DNA of 14,208 bases from positions 1 through 14,208 of the forward strand of contig DAINAU010000113.1 in NCBI GenBank assembly GCA_036733285.1, written 5' to 3'. Position numbers and translations under genes: made by a program. The notes beneath the pieces are model-generated. The model was not told the DNA's origin. It did no database searches and saw nothing but the letters and a program-made list of their open reading frames with translations. Every line of letters begins with the position of its first letter. Position 1 is the stretch's first letter. Source of the stretch: JAGOBX01 sp036733285 (GTDB lineage: Bacteria; JAGOBX01). Of the stretch, positions 1 through 8,093 are shown piece after piece.

Positions 1-563
1 CGTCCGCGTTCAGTTTTTCAAGCTCCGCTACTTTCTTTGCCAGCTCGCTTTTTTCTTCTATTGTTTTCTGCGTCCCTGTTTTATTCAATGTTTCAAGCTC
101 CGCGATTCTCTTTTCCAATCCGGCTTTTTCATCGTTCAGTTTTTTCGCAGCGTCCGCGTTCAGTTTTTCAAGCTCCGCTACTTTCTTTGCCAGCTCGCTT
201 TTTTCTTCTATTGTTTTCTGCGTCCCTGTTTTATTCAATGTTTCAAGCTCCGCGATTCTCTTTTCCAATCCGGCTTTTTCATCGTTCAGTTTTTTCGCAG
301 CGTCCGCGTTCAGTTTTTCAAGCTCCGCTACTTTCTTTGCCAGCTCGCTTTTTTCTTCTATTGTTTTCTGCGTCCCTGTTTTATTCAATGTTTCAAGCTC
401 CGCGATTCTCTTTTCCAATCCGGCTTTTTCATCGTTCAGTTTTTTCGCAGCGTCCGCGTTCAGTTTTTCAAGCTCCGCTACTTTCTTTGCCAGCTCGCTT
501 TTTTCTTCTATTGTTTTCTGCGTCCCTGTTTTATTCAATGTTTCAAGCTCCGCGATTCTCTTT
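1..563. repeat. Perfect 150-bp tandem repeat (50 residues), 3.75 copies visible
   Basis: Copies at 1-150, 151-300, 301-450 and 451-563 are identical at every base. Identity breaks at 564. The array runs off the left edge, so its true copy number is unknown. On the minus strand it stays in frame with the coiled-coil gene. Each unit splits into two related 75-bp (25-residue) halves, starting LEKRIAELETLN and LAKKVAELEKLN. Twenty-five residues equals two heptads plus one hendecad, so the coiled coil can continue through the repeat with a regular stutter (inference). The zero divergence, synonymous sites included, implies very recent expansion or ongoing homogenisation. Confidence 0.97.
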
Positions 564-3500
564 AAGGATTCTTTTTCTAAAATGTTAGTTTTTTCAATTA
601 AACTTTTTTTTTCTTGATTTAACGACAATATTGTTTTTTCATAATTATTGATACTTTCTTCCAGTTTTTGAATTTTAATTTTATATTCTGAAATTTCTTG
701 AACTTTATCTTTCTCAAACTGCGTAAATTCCGGACTTTTTTGTTTATTCTTTTTCAATTCTTCTTCTAATCCGGAACATTTCTTTACCAAATCATTATTA
801 ACCTTTATAAGCTCATTTTTTTCTATTTCGAGTTTTGAAACCGAGTTTTCAAGCGTTTCAATAGTTGCTTCTAATTCTTTTTTTAATTCGCTAACTGAAA
901 TTTCTTGATTCTTATCCTTCAAATTAAAATCCACAAGATTATTATCGCCTTTTTTTACTGATAAATTTGAAAGTTCATTTAACGACTGAGTTAATTTTTG
1001 ATTTTCTTCTTCCGATTTTTGAAGTTTGGTTTTTAAATCGCGCTCATTGGTTTCGAGTTCTTTAAATTTTGCGATAAACGAAGTCTTGTCCTTGTTCAAT
1101 TGCTCGATTATAGATTTGCTTTTTATCAAATCTTCGCCGGTATTTGTCAGTTCAGTTTGGATTTCCTTAATTTTATCCTGCAAAGTTTTCAATTCGTCGT
1201 CTTTTGACGCAGACGCTTTTTTCGTCAAATTTTCATTAATCGCAAGCAACTCGTTTATTCTGTTTTCCGCGTTATTTAACTTCAATTTTATTTCATCATA
1301 ATCTTTTAACGCGATTTCAAACTTCTTTATTAGCTCGTCTTTAACGCTCGCCTGATTTTTTAAAGACTCGATTTCCTTTTTATCGTCGGGATTTTGAACA
1401 TTAATCTCATTTATATGTTTCTGAAGTTTTGTCAATTGAATATTTAAATCAACCGCGTTTTGCTTTAAATTTGAATTTTCCTTCCGTTCAATTTCAAGTT
1501 CGGATTTAAGTTTATCAACTAATTGATTAAAATTCTTATTCGCTTCTACGTTCGCAAGATTGTCGGTCTGTAATTTGCTTTTTTCTTCCGAAAGTTTATC
1601 TATATCCGTTTTAAATTTTTTATTGTCTTCTTTAAGTTTAGTCATCTCATTGTTCAAATCGGATAGTATTTTTGTGAACTCGTTCTTAATCGAATCGTTA
1701 GAATCGAGCTTTGCGGTTTTGGTTAAGTTATACAATGAATTATAATTCGATTCCAATTTTTTGTATTCTTCGGACATTTTCGCGTATTCGTCTTCCATTT
1801 GTTTTTGCCGGTTCTGAAGCTGATTGTAGTTTTCATTCAACTCGTTATATTGAGTCGTAAGAGATAATGCGCTTTCATTTTTTTTGCCTAAATTAATCTG
1901 CAGCTCCGATAACTTGTCCGAAATCTTCTGACTGTTTTCCCGAAGTTCCGTTAGTTCGGCGAGATATTCGTTGTTTTGAATCTTTAATTTTTCAAATTCC
2001 TCGCTATTGTTTTTATCGGAATTTTTCATTCCGTTTAGCAAGGATAGCGTTTCTTTATTCTGTTGTTTTAAACTTACTATTTCCTGCTGTTTTGACAGCA
2101 GAATCGCATTTAATGATTCGATTTGAGAATTAGAACTTTTGATTTTTTCTTCAAGTTTTTGAAGTTGACCCGAATAAAATTTAGCGTCTTCTGATTTGCC
2201 GGTATCCCCGCTTTTATTTTTCAATTCAATTATTTCTTCCTGTTTTACAAATAACATATTGTTCAATTCTTCTATTTCGCCTTGCGCGTTTCTTATTTTC
2301 ATTTCGAGTTCTTTTATTATTTCAGATGACGCTTTATCTCCGCCGGTTTCTTTCGACGACAATAATCCGGTTAACTCAGAAATTTTTTTGTTCAAGGTTT
2401 CGTTTTCTTTTTGAAAATCTTTGATTTGTTCTTTATAAATGGAGATTATATTTTCAAGATTTGCGGTTTTCAGCGATAATGTCTGAAGATTAATTTCTTT
2501 ATTTTGAAATTCGGTTATGGTTTTGTTCAATTCAATTATCTTATTCGATAACGCTTCATTATTGCTCTTCAATTCTGCCGCTTGCAGTTTATACTGATTC
2601 GCAATTTTTTCAACTTCGTTCTTTGCGGTTGTAATTTTTTCTATTTCCGATTCTTTTTCTTTCATTTCCGCCTCGATTACTGAACCGCCGGATTCTTTTA
2701 CCGCAAGCAGTTTTGCCGCCTGTATTGAAAGTTTTTCAAGCGATGATTTTAAATCGTTGTTCGATTGAGTTAAAGTTTCGTTTTCCGATTGAATATCTCT
2801 TAATTGTTCTTTATATATTGTTACTGTTTTTTCAAGATTCTGGGATTTTAAAACGTATTGTTTCAAGGTTTGCTCGCTTTCCGAATCCGCCGTATCAACG
2901 CCCGCCTTGTATTCGCTTAATTCAGCTATTTCGTTTTTTAATCCTGAATTTTCATCTTTTAACGCCTGAATTTGAGACTGATACTGCGAAAGCGTTTGAT
3001 TCATATTGTCCGCTAATTGCGCCTGTATTTTCAGTTTATCGTTTAATTCGTCCTTTTTGGCGGTTGCCAGATTATATTTAGCGGATATTGTCTCATAATC
3101 GGAAGTCAATTTTTCGAATAATGTTTTTAATCTTGAAAGTTCTATCTCTTTTCCTGATATTTTTGTTTTTAATTCTGAAGCCTCTTTTGACAATCTTTCT
3201 ATCTCAGTTGTATCGGGCTCGGATGCTACGGGAGTTTTACGCAGGTCTTCTATCTGCTTTTGAAGCGTTTCAAAAGTTCTTTCATTCTCATTTTTCAAAC
3301 GTTTGTTCTGTTCGGATAAAATCTCGATTTTCTTGTTTAAAAAAATATTTTTTTCTTTAAGCTCCGTTATTTGTTTGTCTATATCCGAACTGATTTCCTT
3401 TATAACTGCCGGCTCTGCCTTGTTTGTCGCTGTATCGCCTATATTGACTGGCTGCGTTTTTGGCTGTTCCTGTTTTTTTTCTGCGGCCGGAATTTTTTTT

Positions 3501-3706
3501 TCCGGCGCCGGCGTTATATTGATTTCTTTTCTTAATCGCTCGATCTCTTTAGTCGTCTGTTCAATTTCTTTTATTAAATTATCGTATTCCTGAGGATCTA
3601 TTAAAACCGCCGGCGATTTTGTTTCCTCCCCTAATGCATTATTTATATGAAGAAAATTGTAAATAAAGAATATGATAATTATGATTATTTTTGCTTTTGA
3701 TTTCAT
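1..3706 (-). CDS. Giant exported coiled-coil protein, 3' end outside the window
   Basis: The frame is open for 1235 codons from ATG 3706 to the window edge; I read it line by line and found no stop. The start has an AGGGA ribosome site (3719-3715, 8 nt spacing). The N-terminus is a signal peptide: MKSKAK, then six Ile and FFIYNF, then a likely cleavage after ALG near residue 26. Residues about 60-105 form a Pro/Glu/Lys linker. Nearly all the rest is Lys/Glu/Leu/Asn heptad-like sequence with abundant ELK, EEI and KLE, typical of a long parallel coiled coil. Residues about 1048-1235 are perfect 50-residue repeats. I see no ATPase or other catalytic motif, so it is not an SMC/Rad50 ATPase but only resembles their arms. 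An extracytoplasmic structural or tethering role is inference. It is divergent from the pilin gene at 3901. The C-terminus, and any anchor, lies outside the window. Confidence 0.88.
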   Translation of the reverse strand, partial: MKSKAKIIIIIIFFIYNFLHINNALGEETKSPAVLIDPQEYDNLIKEIEQTTKEIERLRKEINITPAPEKKIPAAEKKQEQPKTQPVNIGDTATNKAEPAVIKEISSDIDKQITELKEKNIFLNKKIEILSEQNKRLKNENERTFETLQKQIEDLRKTPVASEPDTTEIERLSKEASELKTKISGKEIELSRLKTLFEKLTSDYETISAKYNLATAKKDELNDKLKIQAQLADNMNQTLSQYQSQIQALKDENSGLKNEIAELSEYKAGVDTADSESEQTLKQYVLKSQNLEKTVTIYKEQLRDIQSENETLTQSNNDLKSSLEKLSIQAAKLLAVKESGGSVIEAEMKEKESEIEKITTAKNEVEKIANQYKLQAAELKSNNEALSNKIIELNKTITEFQNKEINLQTLSLKTANLENIISIYKEQIKDFQKENETLNKKISELTGLLSSKETGGDKASSEIIKELEMKIRNAQGEIEELNNMLFVKQEEIIELKNKSGDTGKSEDAKFYSGQLQKLEEKIKSSNSQIESLNAILLSKQQEIVSLKQQNKETLSLLNGMKNSDKNNSEEFEKLKIQNNEYLAELTELRENSQKISDKLSELQINLGKKNESALSLTTQYNELNENYNQLQNRQKQMEDEYAKMSEEYKKLESNYNSLYNLTKTAKLDSNDSIKNEFTKILSDLNNEMTKLKEDNKKFKTDIDKLSEEKSKLQTDNLANVEANKNFNQLVDKLKSELEIERKENSNLKQNAVDLNIQLTKLQKHINEINVQNPDDKKEIESLKNQASVKDELIKKFEIALKDYDEIKLKLNNAENRINELLAINENLTKKASASKDDELKTLQDKIKEIQTELTNTGEDLIKSKSIIEQLNKDKTSFIAKFKELETNERDLKTKLQKSEEENQKLTQSLNELSNLSVKKGDNNLVDFNLKDKNQEISVSELKKELEATIETLENSVSKLEIEKNELIKVNNDLVKKCSGLEEELKKNKQKSPEFTQFEKDKVQEISEYKIKIQKLEESINNYEKTILSLNQEKKSLIEKTNILEKESLKRIAELETLNKTGTQKTIEEKSELAKKVAELEKLNADAAKKLNDEKAGLEKRIAELETLNKTGTQKTIEEKSELAKKVAELEKLNADAAKKLNDEKAGLEKRIAELETLNKTGTQKTIEEKSELAKKVAELEKLNADAAKKLNDEKAGLEKRIAELETLNKTGTQKTIEEKSELAKKVAELEKLNAD

Positions 3707-3760
3707 ATATTATTTCCCTGTAAAATTATAAAGTTTGTTTTCATTGCTCTAATCTTATAT

Positions 3761-3789
3761 ATTATACAAATTAATAATTCCGAAGTCAA
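3761..3789 (-). promoter_or_regulatory. Sigma-70 type promoter for the coiled-coil gene
   Basis: On the minus strand a -35 TTGACT (3789-3784) is followed after 17 nt by a perfect -10 TATAAT (3766-3761). The predicted transcript starts near 3754, giving a leader of about 50 nt before ATG 3706. It lies back to back with the pilin promoter. Confidence 0.72.
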
Positions 3790-3838
3790 TTATTTTTAAT
3801 AAAATAACCTCTTTTTTTTTCATCGCATAAAATTAAAC

Positions 3839-3866
3839 TTGACTTAATTGAATTATTTATTATAAT
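3839..3866 (+). promoter_or_regulatory. Sigma-70 type promoter for the prepilin pair
   Basis: A -35 TTGACT (3839-3844) is followed after 16 nt by a perfect -10 TATAAT (3861-3866). The predicted start is near 3873, leaving a short leader of about 28 nt that carries GGAGG at 3890-3894. Confidence 0.75.
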
Positions 3867-3900
3867 TTTTTCAAAAATTAAAAAACGCTGGAGGACTTAT

Positions 3901-4317
3901 ATGTTAAGCGCTAATAACAATTTAAAAAAAGGATTTACAATAGTCGAGCTTGTTATTGTTATAATTATTATCGGAACCCTTGTAGCTATTATTGTTCCAA
4001 CTTTCTTGATTCAAGTTGAACAAGCTGAAATTTCAGCCACTAAAGCCAATCTTGCAAGCATTCGCTCGGCTCAAAAACTTTATTTTATCCAAAATGACAG
4101 ACATAATCCTGTTACTATCCAAAATATGGTCGATTCGGAATTCTTAAGAGTTTTCCCCGAAGAATTATTGACTCCCGCATCAACCGAAAAAAATTCCGGC
4201 GGCGTCGACGGTTTAGGCGGCTGGTATTATGAACACCGCGGCGATACTATGGAACCTATTATGCAAGTTAATTTAACCGGAAACGACAGAAACGGACAGC
4301 CGTTTTCAAGTTATTGA
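3901..4317 (+). CDS. GspG/PilA-like prepilin (major pseudopilin type)
   Basis: 138 residues. ATG 3901 has a GGAGG ribosome site with 6-nt spacing. The type III prepilin signal is clear: short leader with KKG, cleavage after Gly11, mature protein starting FTIVELVIV with Glu16 at position 5 of the mature form, then an Ile/Val-rich helix to about residue 36. The helix continues in an amphipathic ATKANLASIRSAQKLYF stretch, as in GspG and short type IV pilins. The soluble part is small and has no Cys pair, and contains a GGVDGLGGWYY loop. The protein would be processed by a prepilin peptidase and assembled into a pseudopilus or pilus in the inner membrane. The last residues, RNGQPFSSY and the stop, are encoded by the first unit of a 41-bp tandem repeat. 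Whether it is a secretion pseudopilin or a true pilin cannot be decided here. Confidence 0.88.
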   Translation: MLSANNNLKKGFTIVELVIVIIIIGTLVAIIVPTFLIQVEQAEISATKANLASIRSAQKLYFIQNDRHNPVTIQNMVDSEFLRVFPEELLTPASTEKNSGGVDGLGGWYYEHRGDTMEPIMQVNLTGNDRNGQPFSSY

Positions 4318-4424
4318 GTTTATTCTTTAGAAACGGACAGCCGTTTTCAAGTTATTGAGTTTATTCTTTAGAAACGGACAGCCGTTTTCAAGTTTTAAAA
4401 ACGAACTCCGGTTTTCGAGTTTTT
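4289..4424 (+). repeat. 41-bp hairpin-bearing tandem repeat across the pilin stop codon
   Basis: Two identical 41-bp units (4289-4329, 4330-4370) are followed by a 24-bp perfect partial third (4371-4394) and a diverged fourth (about 4398-4424, roughly 20 of 27 bases matching by hand). Each unit contains AAACGG-ACAG-CCGTTT, a 6-bp stem with a 4-nt loop, followed by a TTC run. The stop TGA of the upstream pilin (4315-4317) lies inside unit 1. A 41-bp unit is not a multiple of three, so units are read in different frames. The units might act as weak tandem terminators or transcript-stabilising hairpins. Confidence 0.9.
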
Positions 4425-4447
4425 CTTTTTGTTGTTTTGATTATGTT

Positions 4448-4891
4448 ATGAACCTTTCCGAAAAATCTTTTACGCGGACGTTAGGGTTTACTTTAATCGA
4501 ACTTGTTATTGTAATTACTATCATAGGCGTTATTGTTTCAATAACGCCTATTTTAATTTCAAACTATCTGTCTAATCAGGACCTTGAAATTGACTCTAAC
4601 AATCTTATTTCTTCAATTCGTTTTTTACAAAGTTCCCCGAATCAAAACTCTGAAATAACTTTTGATATTGCTCAAAAAACCTATTCCCTGACTTCTTCAT
4701 CCGGTTCCGAATCTGTCCGGCTGCAGAATAATATTTTTTTTTATCAAGCTCCCTCTAAAATAGTTTTCAATAAAAAAGGAATCTCTCTTAATATGAACGG
4801 AGATACTATTATATTATCCAACGGCTCAAAAAAAAAAATTATTTCCGTAAAACCAATTACCGGCGACGTCGAACTGATTTCCCAGAATTAA
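4448..4891 (+). CDS. GspH/FimT-like minor pseudopilin
   Basis: 147 residues from ATG 4448. The leader MNLSEKSFTRTLG is followed by cleavage before FTLIELVIVITIIG, with Glu at mature position 5. The C-terminal half, with FNKKG, GDTIILSNG, KKKIISV and TGDVEL segments, matches the beta-rich end typical of GspH/FimT proteins. Type II secretion or type IV pilus minor subunits of this kind prime assembly. The frame is open upstream to TTG 4355, but that extension encodes the 41-bp repeat (another RNGQPFSS copy), and the prepilin leader argues for the start at 4448. No clear ribosome site precedes it. It is probably co-transcribed with 3901-4317. It ends 2 bp from the convergent glycosyltransferase stop. 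Confidence 0.83.
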   Translation: MNLSEKSFTRTLGFTLIELVIVITIIGVIVSITPILISNYLSNQDLEIDSNNLISSIRFLQSSPNQNSEITFDIAQKTYSLTSSSGSESVRLQNNIFFYQAPSKIVFNKKGISLNMNGDTIILSNGSKKKIISVKPITGDVELISQN

Positions 4892-4893
4892 AA

Positions 4894-6507
4894 CTATTTT
4901 GAGGTTTTGTAAATTTTGAAATATCCGCCTCTTTCGCAGTTTAATTTGTCTAAAACATTAAAATAAAAATGACGGGCTTTTTCAATGAAACCGTTCTGAT
5001 TCTTTGATTTTAAATTTTCAAATCTTGACGATATGTTCCGGTTGATTATCGCATAATCAAAATTTGCGCGCAGATAATTTTCATCAGGAAAATCAAAAGT
5101 TAATAACCGCTTACCTTCTAACGGCACATTTAAAAATGTCAGTTTGTATTTAGGAGCTTTTCCGTAATCGATTAATAACTGAAAATATTTCCGCTTTAAT
5201 CTTTTTCTATGCTCGCCATCCGGCGCGTCATATTCAACCGGCATTTCTGAAGGCAGTATATACGGCGAATAATTATATATATCCTCCAATAATATTCGGC
5301 TGCCCGCCGGAATGTTTTTTTCAATATATTCTTTTGTGATAATTCTGTTATCTTTAACAAAATATGTTTTTAGATAACTAATAGAATGTTTGATATGAAA
5401 AATTGAAACAAATAAAAATAATAGAATTATAATTCTTAATTTTCGGGTTTGGAGTTTATCGAAATAATCCGCAGATATAAAAAGTATGAAAGGAATTACA
5501 GGCAGAAAATAATGCGCTAGTTTGAATTTCCATTTAAACATAAAAATAAAAAAAATAAATATGCCGACAATAATGGGAATATTTTTTTTTAATTTTATAA
5601 AATAAAAAATTGCTAATGGCAATATAATAAAAAATATTGCGGGCATATTTAAATAGAATATATTAATAAAAGATTTTAAATTGGCAATGGGTGAATTATC
5701 AAATTGCCAGCCGATATGTCCCAGTTCAAGTATTGAAAAAATGTATTTGAAATCACTGATGAATATTTTTGGTTGAATAATTAAAACAGGCATTGAAATG
5801 GTAATAGCGAGGATTACTAAAATTGAAAAAGAAAATAATGTTACTATTACTCTTTTTAACGATTTGTGAGAAAAAAAATTCAACACAAAAATTGATAGAG
5901 GTATTACCGCCAAAACTATCAGATTATATTTTACGGAAAATAATAAAGCGGTGGAAACCGAGAGCATTATGAAATTATAAATTGTCGGCTTTTCTGAATA
6001 ATTCAAATAACATAAAATAATCAGCGAAACCAATAAAATTGCCAACAATTCAACTTTAACAGTAGTTGCGAATGAATATAAGATTGGCGTAAAAAATAAA
6101 GTTAAAATTAAAAATAATTTCGTTGAAAAACGCCAGTTTGTTTTTTGGGCGATAATTTTCCAAATATAAATAGAACTTACAAATAATAAAAACGATGCGA
6201 TTTTTGAAATTAACAATAAAATTTGCGGATTATTAACATAAATATTTTTTACATAATCTATGCCGCCGTTATTAAATAAATATCCGGGTATAAGCAATAA
6301 TGAATAAAAAAATAATAAAATATATGATTGCAATGGTCCGTAATAATTAACAGGCATAGCAAATTTATTTAGAGGTAACGATAAAGTCAAATCAATAATA
6401 AATTTTTCGTCATGACTCGCCAATATATTTTTGATAAAAAATAACGGAAGACTATAAAATATTATAATTACAATAATTAAACCAAATAATAAATGTTTTT
6501 TTGACAT
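4894..6507 (-). CDS. GT-C membrane glycosyltransferase, GT39/PMT-like
   Basis: 537 residues from ATG 6507. A longer frame to TTG 6555 adds a polar segment in front of the first membrane helix and has no ribosome site, so I prefer the ATG; neither start has a good Shine-Dalgarno. The first helix (about 6-28) is followed by an outer loop with SHDE (about 31-34). This acidic pair is typical of GT-C enzymes of the GT39/ArnT/PMT kind, where it binds the metal or polyprenyl-phosphate donor. About ten further hydrophobic segments follow up to about residue 370, then a soluble tail of about 140 residues. Such enzymes move a sugar from a polyprenyl phosphate to a lipid, glycan or protein on the outer face of the inner membrane. 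The GT2 at 9654-10328 is a plausible supplier of that donor. The acceptor is unknown. Confidence 0.78.
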   Translation of the reverse strand: MSKKHLLFGLIIVIIIFYSLPLFFIKNILASHDEKFIIDLTLSLPLNKFAMPVNYYGPLQSYILLFFYSLLLIPGYLFNNGGIDYVKNIYVNNPQILLLISKIASFLLFVSSIYIWKIIAQKTNWRFSTKLFLILTLFFTPILYSFATTVKVELLAILLVSLIILCYLNYSEKPTIYNFIMLSVSTALLFSVKYNLIVLAVIPLSIFVLNFFSHKSLKRVIVTLFSFSILVILAITISMPVLIIQPKIFISDFKYIFSILELGHIGWQFDNSPIANLKSFINIFYLNMPAIFFIILPLAIFYFIKLKKNIPIIVGIFIFFIFMFKWKFKLAHYFLPVIPFILFISADYFDKLQTRKLRIIILLFLFVSIFHIKHSISYLKTYFVKDNRIITKEYIEKNIPAGSRILLEDIYNYSPYILPSEMPVEYDAPDGEHRKRLKRKYFQLLIDYGKAPKYKLTFLNVPLEGKRLLTFDFPDENYLRANFDYAIINRNISSRFENLKSKNQNGFIEKARHFYFNVLDKLNCERGGYFKIYKTSK

Positions 6508-6585
6508 AATATTTTTAAAATAAACGTTTTTGAAATATAATATTATAACATTCAATACAATTTTAAATCATTATTTTTTTTTCTT

Positions 6586-6619
6586 TTCGCGAAAATTAGT
6601 GAAATTCGTGTGAAAAATT
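6586..6619. repeat. Dispersed short repeat, copy A, after the radical SAM stop codon
   Basis: This is an A/T-rich stretch with TTCGCGAAAA, TTAGTGAAA and TTCGTGTGAAAA blocks. It matches copy B at 10585-10618 base for base except that the CGC and AGT trinucleotides are swapped, plus one or two changes. It begins about 11 bp past the stop codon of the gene at 6630-8006, in the same orientation relative to that gene as copy B has to its own. Confidence 0.7.
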
Positions 6620-6629
6620 CTTTTCCGCG

Positions 6630-8006
6630 CTATTTGATTATAAAATAATATAATTCTTTAATCATAATAATCAATTTTATGAAATTTAAATTATCAATCA
6701 GTTTATTAAAGATATATTTCGGACGCAGATAAAATTTTTTGAACGCGTATTTGGAATAATATAAAATTTCATCTGCCGAGAGTTCGCCCGCATACAGTTT
6801 TACCGGTTTTTCCACATCGCTGCATGCCTCTGTTTTCAGATTGTTTTGTTTGAAAATTTCCGTGCCGGGCAGCGGCATTGCAATATTGAACGAAGCGAAA
6901 TCACAGTCAATCTCTTTTGCAAGATTAATCGTGTTTTCTATTGTCTGTTTTGTTTCGCCGGGCAATCCGATAATAAAATGTCCGGTAGGCGCGATTTTAT
7001 ATTTATGACATATTTTAAAAGCCGCTCGGATATCCTCAACACTAAAATTCTTCTTGATAGTTTTCAATATTTCGTCATTACCGGATTCAAGCCCGAACGT
7101 TATGCTATGACAACCCGCTTTTTTTAATAAATCGACAAAGTCATCTGTTATCAAATCAACGCGGCATTCGATACTAAAACATATTTTAATATTATTTTGT
7201 ATTATGGAGTTCAGCATATCAATCGAATGTTTTCTATTCGCGCCGAATGTCGGGTCAATAAACATAATCTCCCGAATATTATTATGATTAAGAAATTTTA
7301 ATTCTTCAATCACATTATCAATTTTGCGCTGACGGTATTTAAGATTCGACCATGTGCAGAATCCGCATTTAAACGGACAACCTAAATTTGTAATCACATT
7401 AGTCATCGGCAGTTTTTTGCAGTTCGGCATATAATATTTTTTTAAAGGAAATTGCAAATGTAGCGGAACCGGATATTCAAATTCAACGGACATTTTTTTA
7501 TTCGCCGATTCAACTGTAATTCGGTTATGCGCAGTAGCGATAAAATCAAAATTTCGATTTTCACCCCCAAAAAAACTTATACTTTCAACCGAAGTATAAT
7601 CAAGCAAAACGCCGTCCGCAATCCGTTTATCAAAAACTTCGGCATTATCAAATAATAGATAACCGCCGCCGCATAATATTCTATCAACCCTGATATTTTT
7701 CCGCAGTTTTTCTATAAATGCAAAATCGTAATCTTTAGAAGCCAAACTGGTAATAAAAAATAGTCCGTCAAAACCGTCCGGATATGTATTTTTCAAATAT
7801 TCAATAGTTTTTTCTTCAGTCCAATTTTGAACGCAGGCGTCGAGTGTTTGAATATCAAAATCATTTTTTAAAATCCCGCTCTGCGCAAGCAAATCAATCG
7901 GAGCCCAGTAATATCCGCCTTTTGAAACTGAATTGCAATAACCCGACCGTATAAATCTTTTCCCGCCAAACGCCGGCGGATTAAGCAATAAATTTTTTTT
8001 CCTCAT
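6630..8006 (-). CDS. B12-type radical SAM protein (first)
   Basis: 458 residues from ATG 8006. The radical SAM cluster motif is CxxxCxxC at Cys210, Cys214 and Cys217 (NLGCPFKCGFCTW). GLESGN (305-310) and GLPGET (347-352) are the SAM-binding and barrel motifs typical of the class-B family. Residues 1-190 form a Rossmann-like region starting NLLLNPP and containing CGGGYLLFD (112-120). It sits where a cobalamin domain normally lies, but there is no DxHxxG, so any B12 binding would be base-off. The FYLRPKYI segment near residue 425 is also common in this family. Members act as methylases or carry out C-C or ring-forming steps on lipids, sugars and natural products; the substrate here is unknown. 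There is no Shine-Dalgarno and no strong promoter in the 221 bp upstream, which hold a GT2 fossil and a weak 6-bp inverted repeat at 8045-8069. Confidence 0.85.
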   Translation of the reverse strand: MRKKNLLLNPPAFGGKRFIRSGYCNSVSKGGYYWAPIDLLAQSGILKNDFDIQTLDACVQNWTEEKTIEYLKNTYPDGFDGLFFITSLASKDYDFAFIEKLRKNIRVDRILCGGGYLLFDNAEVFDKRIADGVLLDYTSVESISFFGGENRNFDFIATAHNRITVESANKKMSVEFEYPVPLHLQFPLKKYYMPNCKKLPMTNVITNLGCPFKCGFCTWSNLKYRQRKIDNVIEELKFLNHNNIREIMFIDPTFGANRKHSIDMLNSIIQNNIKICFSIECRVDLITDDFVDLLKKAGCHSITFGLESGNDEILKTIKKNFSVEDIRAAFKICHKYKIAPTGHFIIGLPGETKQTIENTINLAKEIDCDFASFNIAMPLPGTEIFKQNNLKTEACSDVEKPVKLYAGELSADEILYYSKYAFKKFYLRPKYIFNKLIDNLNFIKLIIMIKELYYFIIK

Positions 8007-8093
8007 AAAATTTATATTTATGAATAACTGTTTAAATTAAATTTCCGAAACAAATTAACGATATTTCGGCGGTATGACACTAATTATTTTATT

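Noticed and set aside
1..563. CRISPR-like or other array of direct repeats
   Set aside because: The 150-bp units are contiguous with no spacers and stay in frame with a coding sequence.
37..588. Plus-strand open frame with a repeated FFLLLFSASLFYS pattern, which looks like a repeat membrane protein
   Set aside because: It is the shadow of the 150-bp coiled-coil repeat. The minus frame has a signal peptide, promoter, ribosome site and 1235 open codons.
4397..4435. Rho-independent terminator between the two pilins
   Set aside because: The AAAAAC...GTTTTT stem is interrupted and explained better as a decayed fourth copy of the 41-bp repeat.
6508..6555. Upstream TTG start for the GT-C transferase
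   Set aside because: It has no ribosome site and puts a polar, atypical extension before the first membrane helix.
8045..8069. CCGAAA/TTTCGG inverted repeat upstream of the first radical SAM gene
   Set aside because: Six base pairs with a 13-nt loop in AT-rich DNA is within chance, and no U-run follows.
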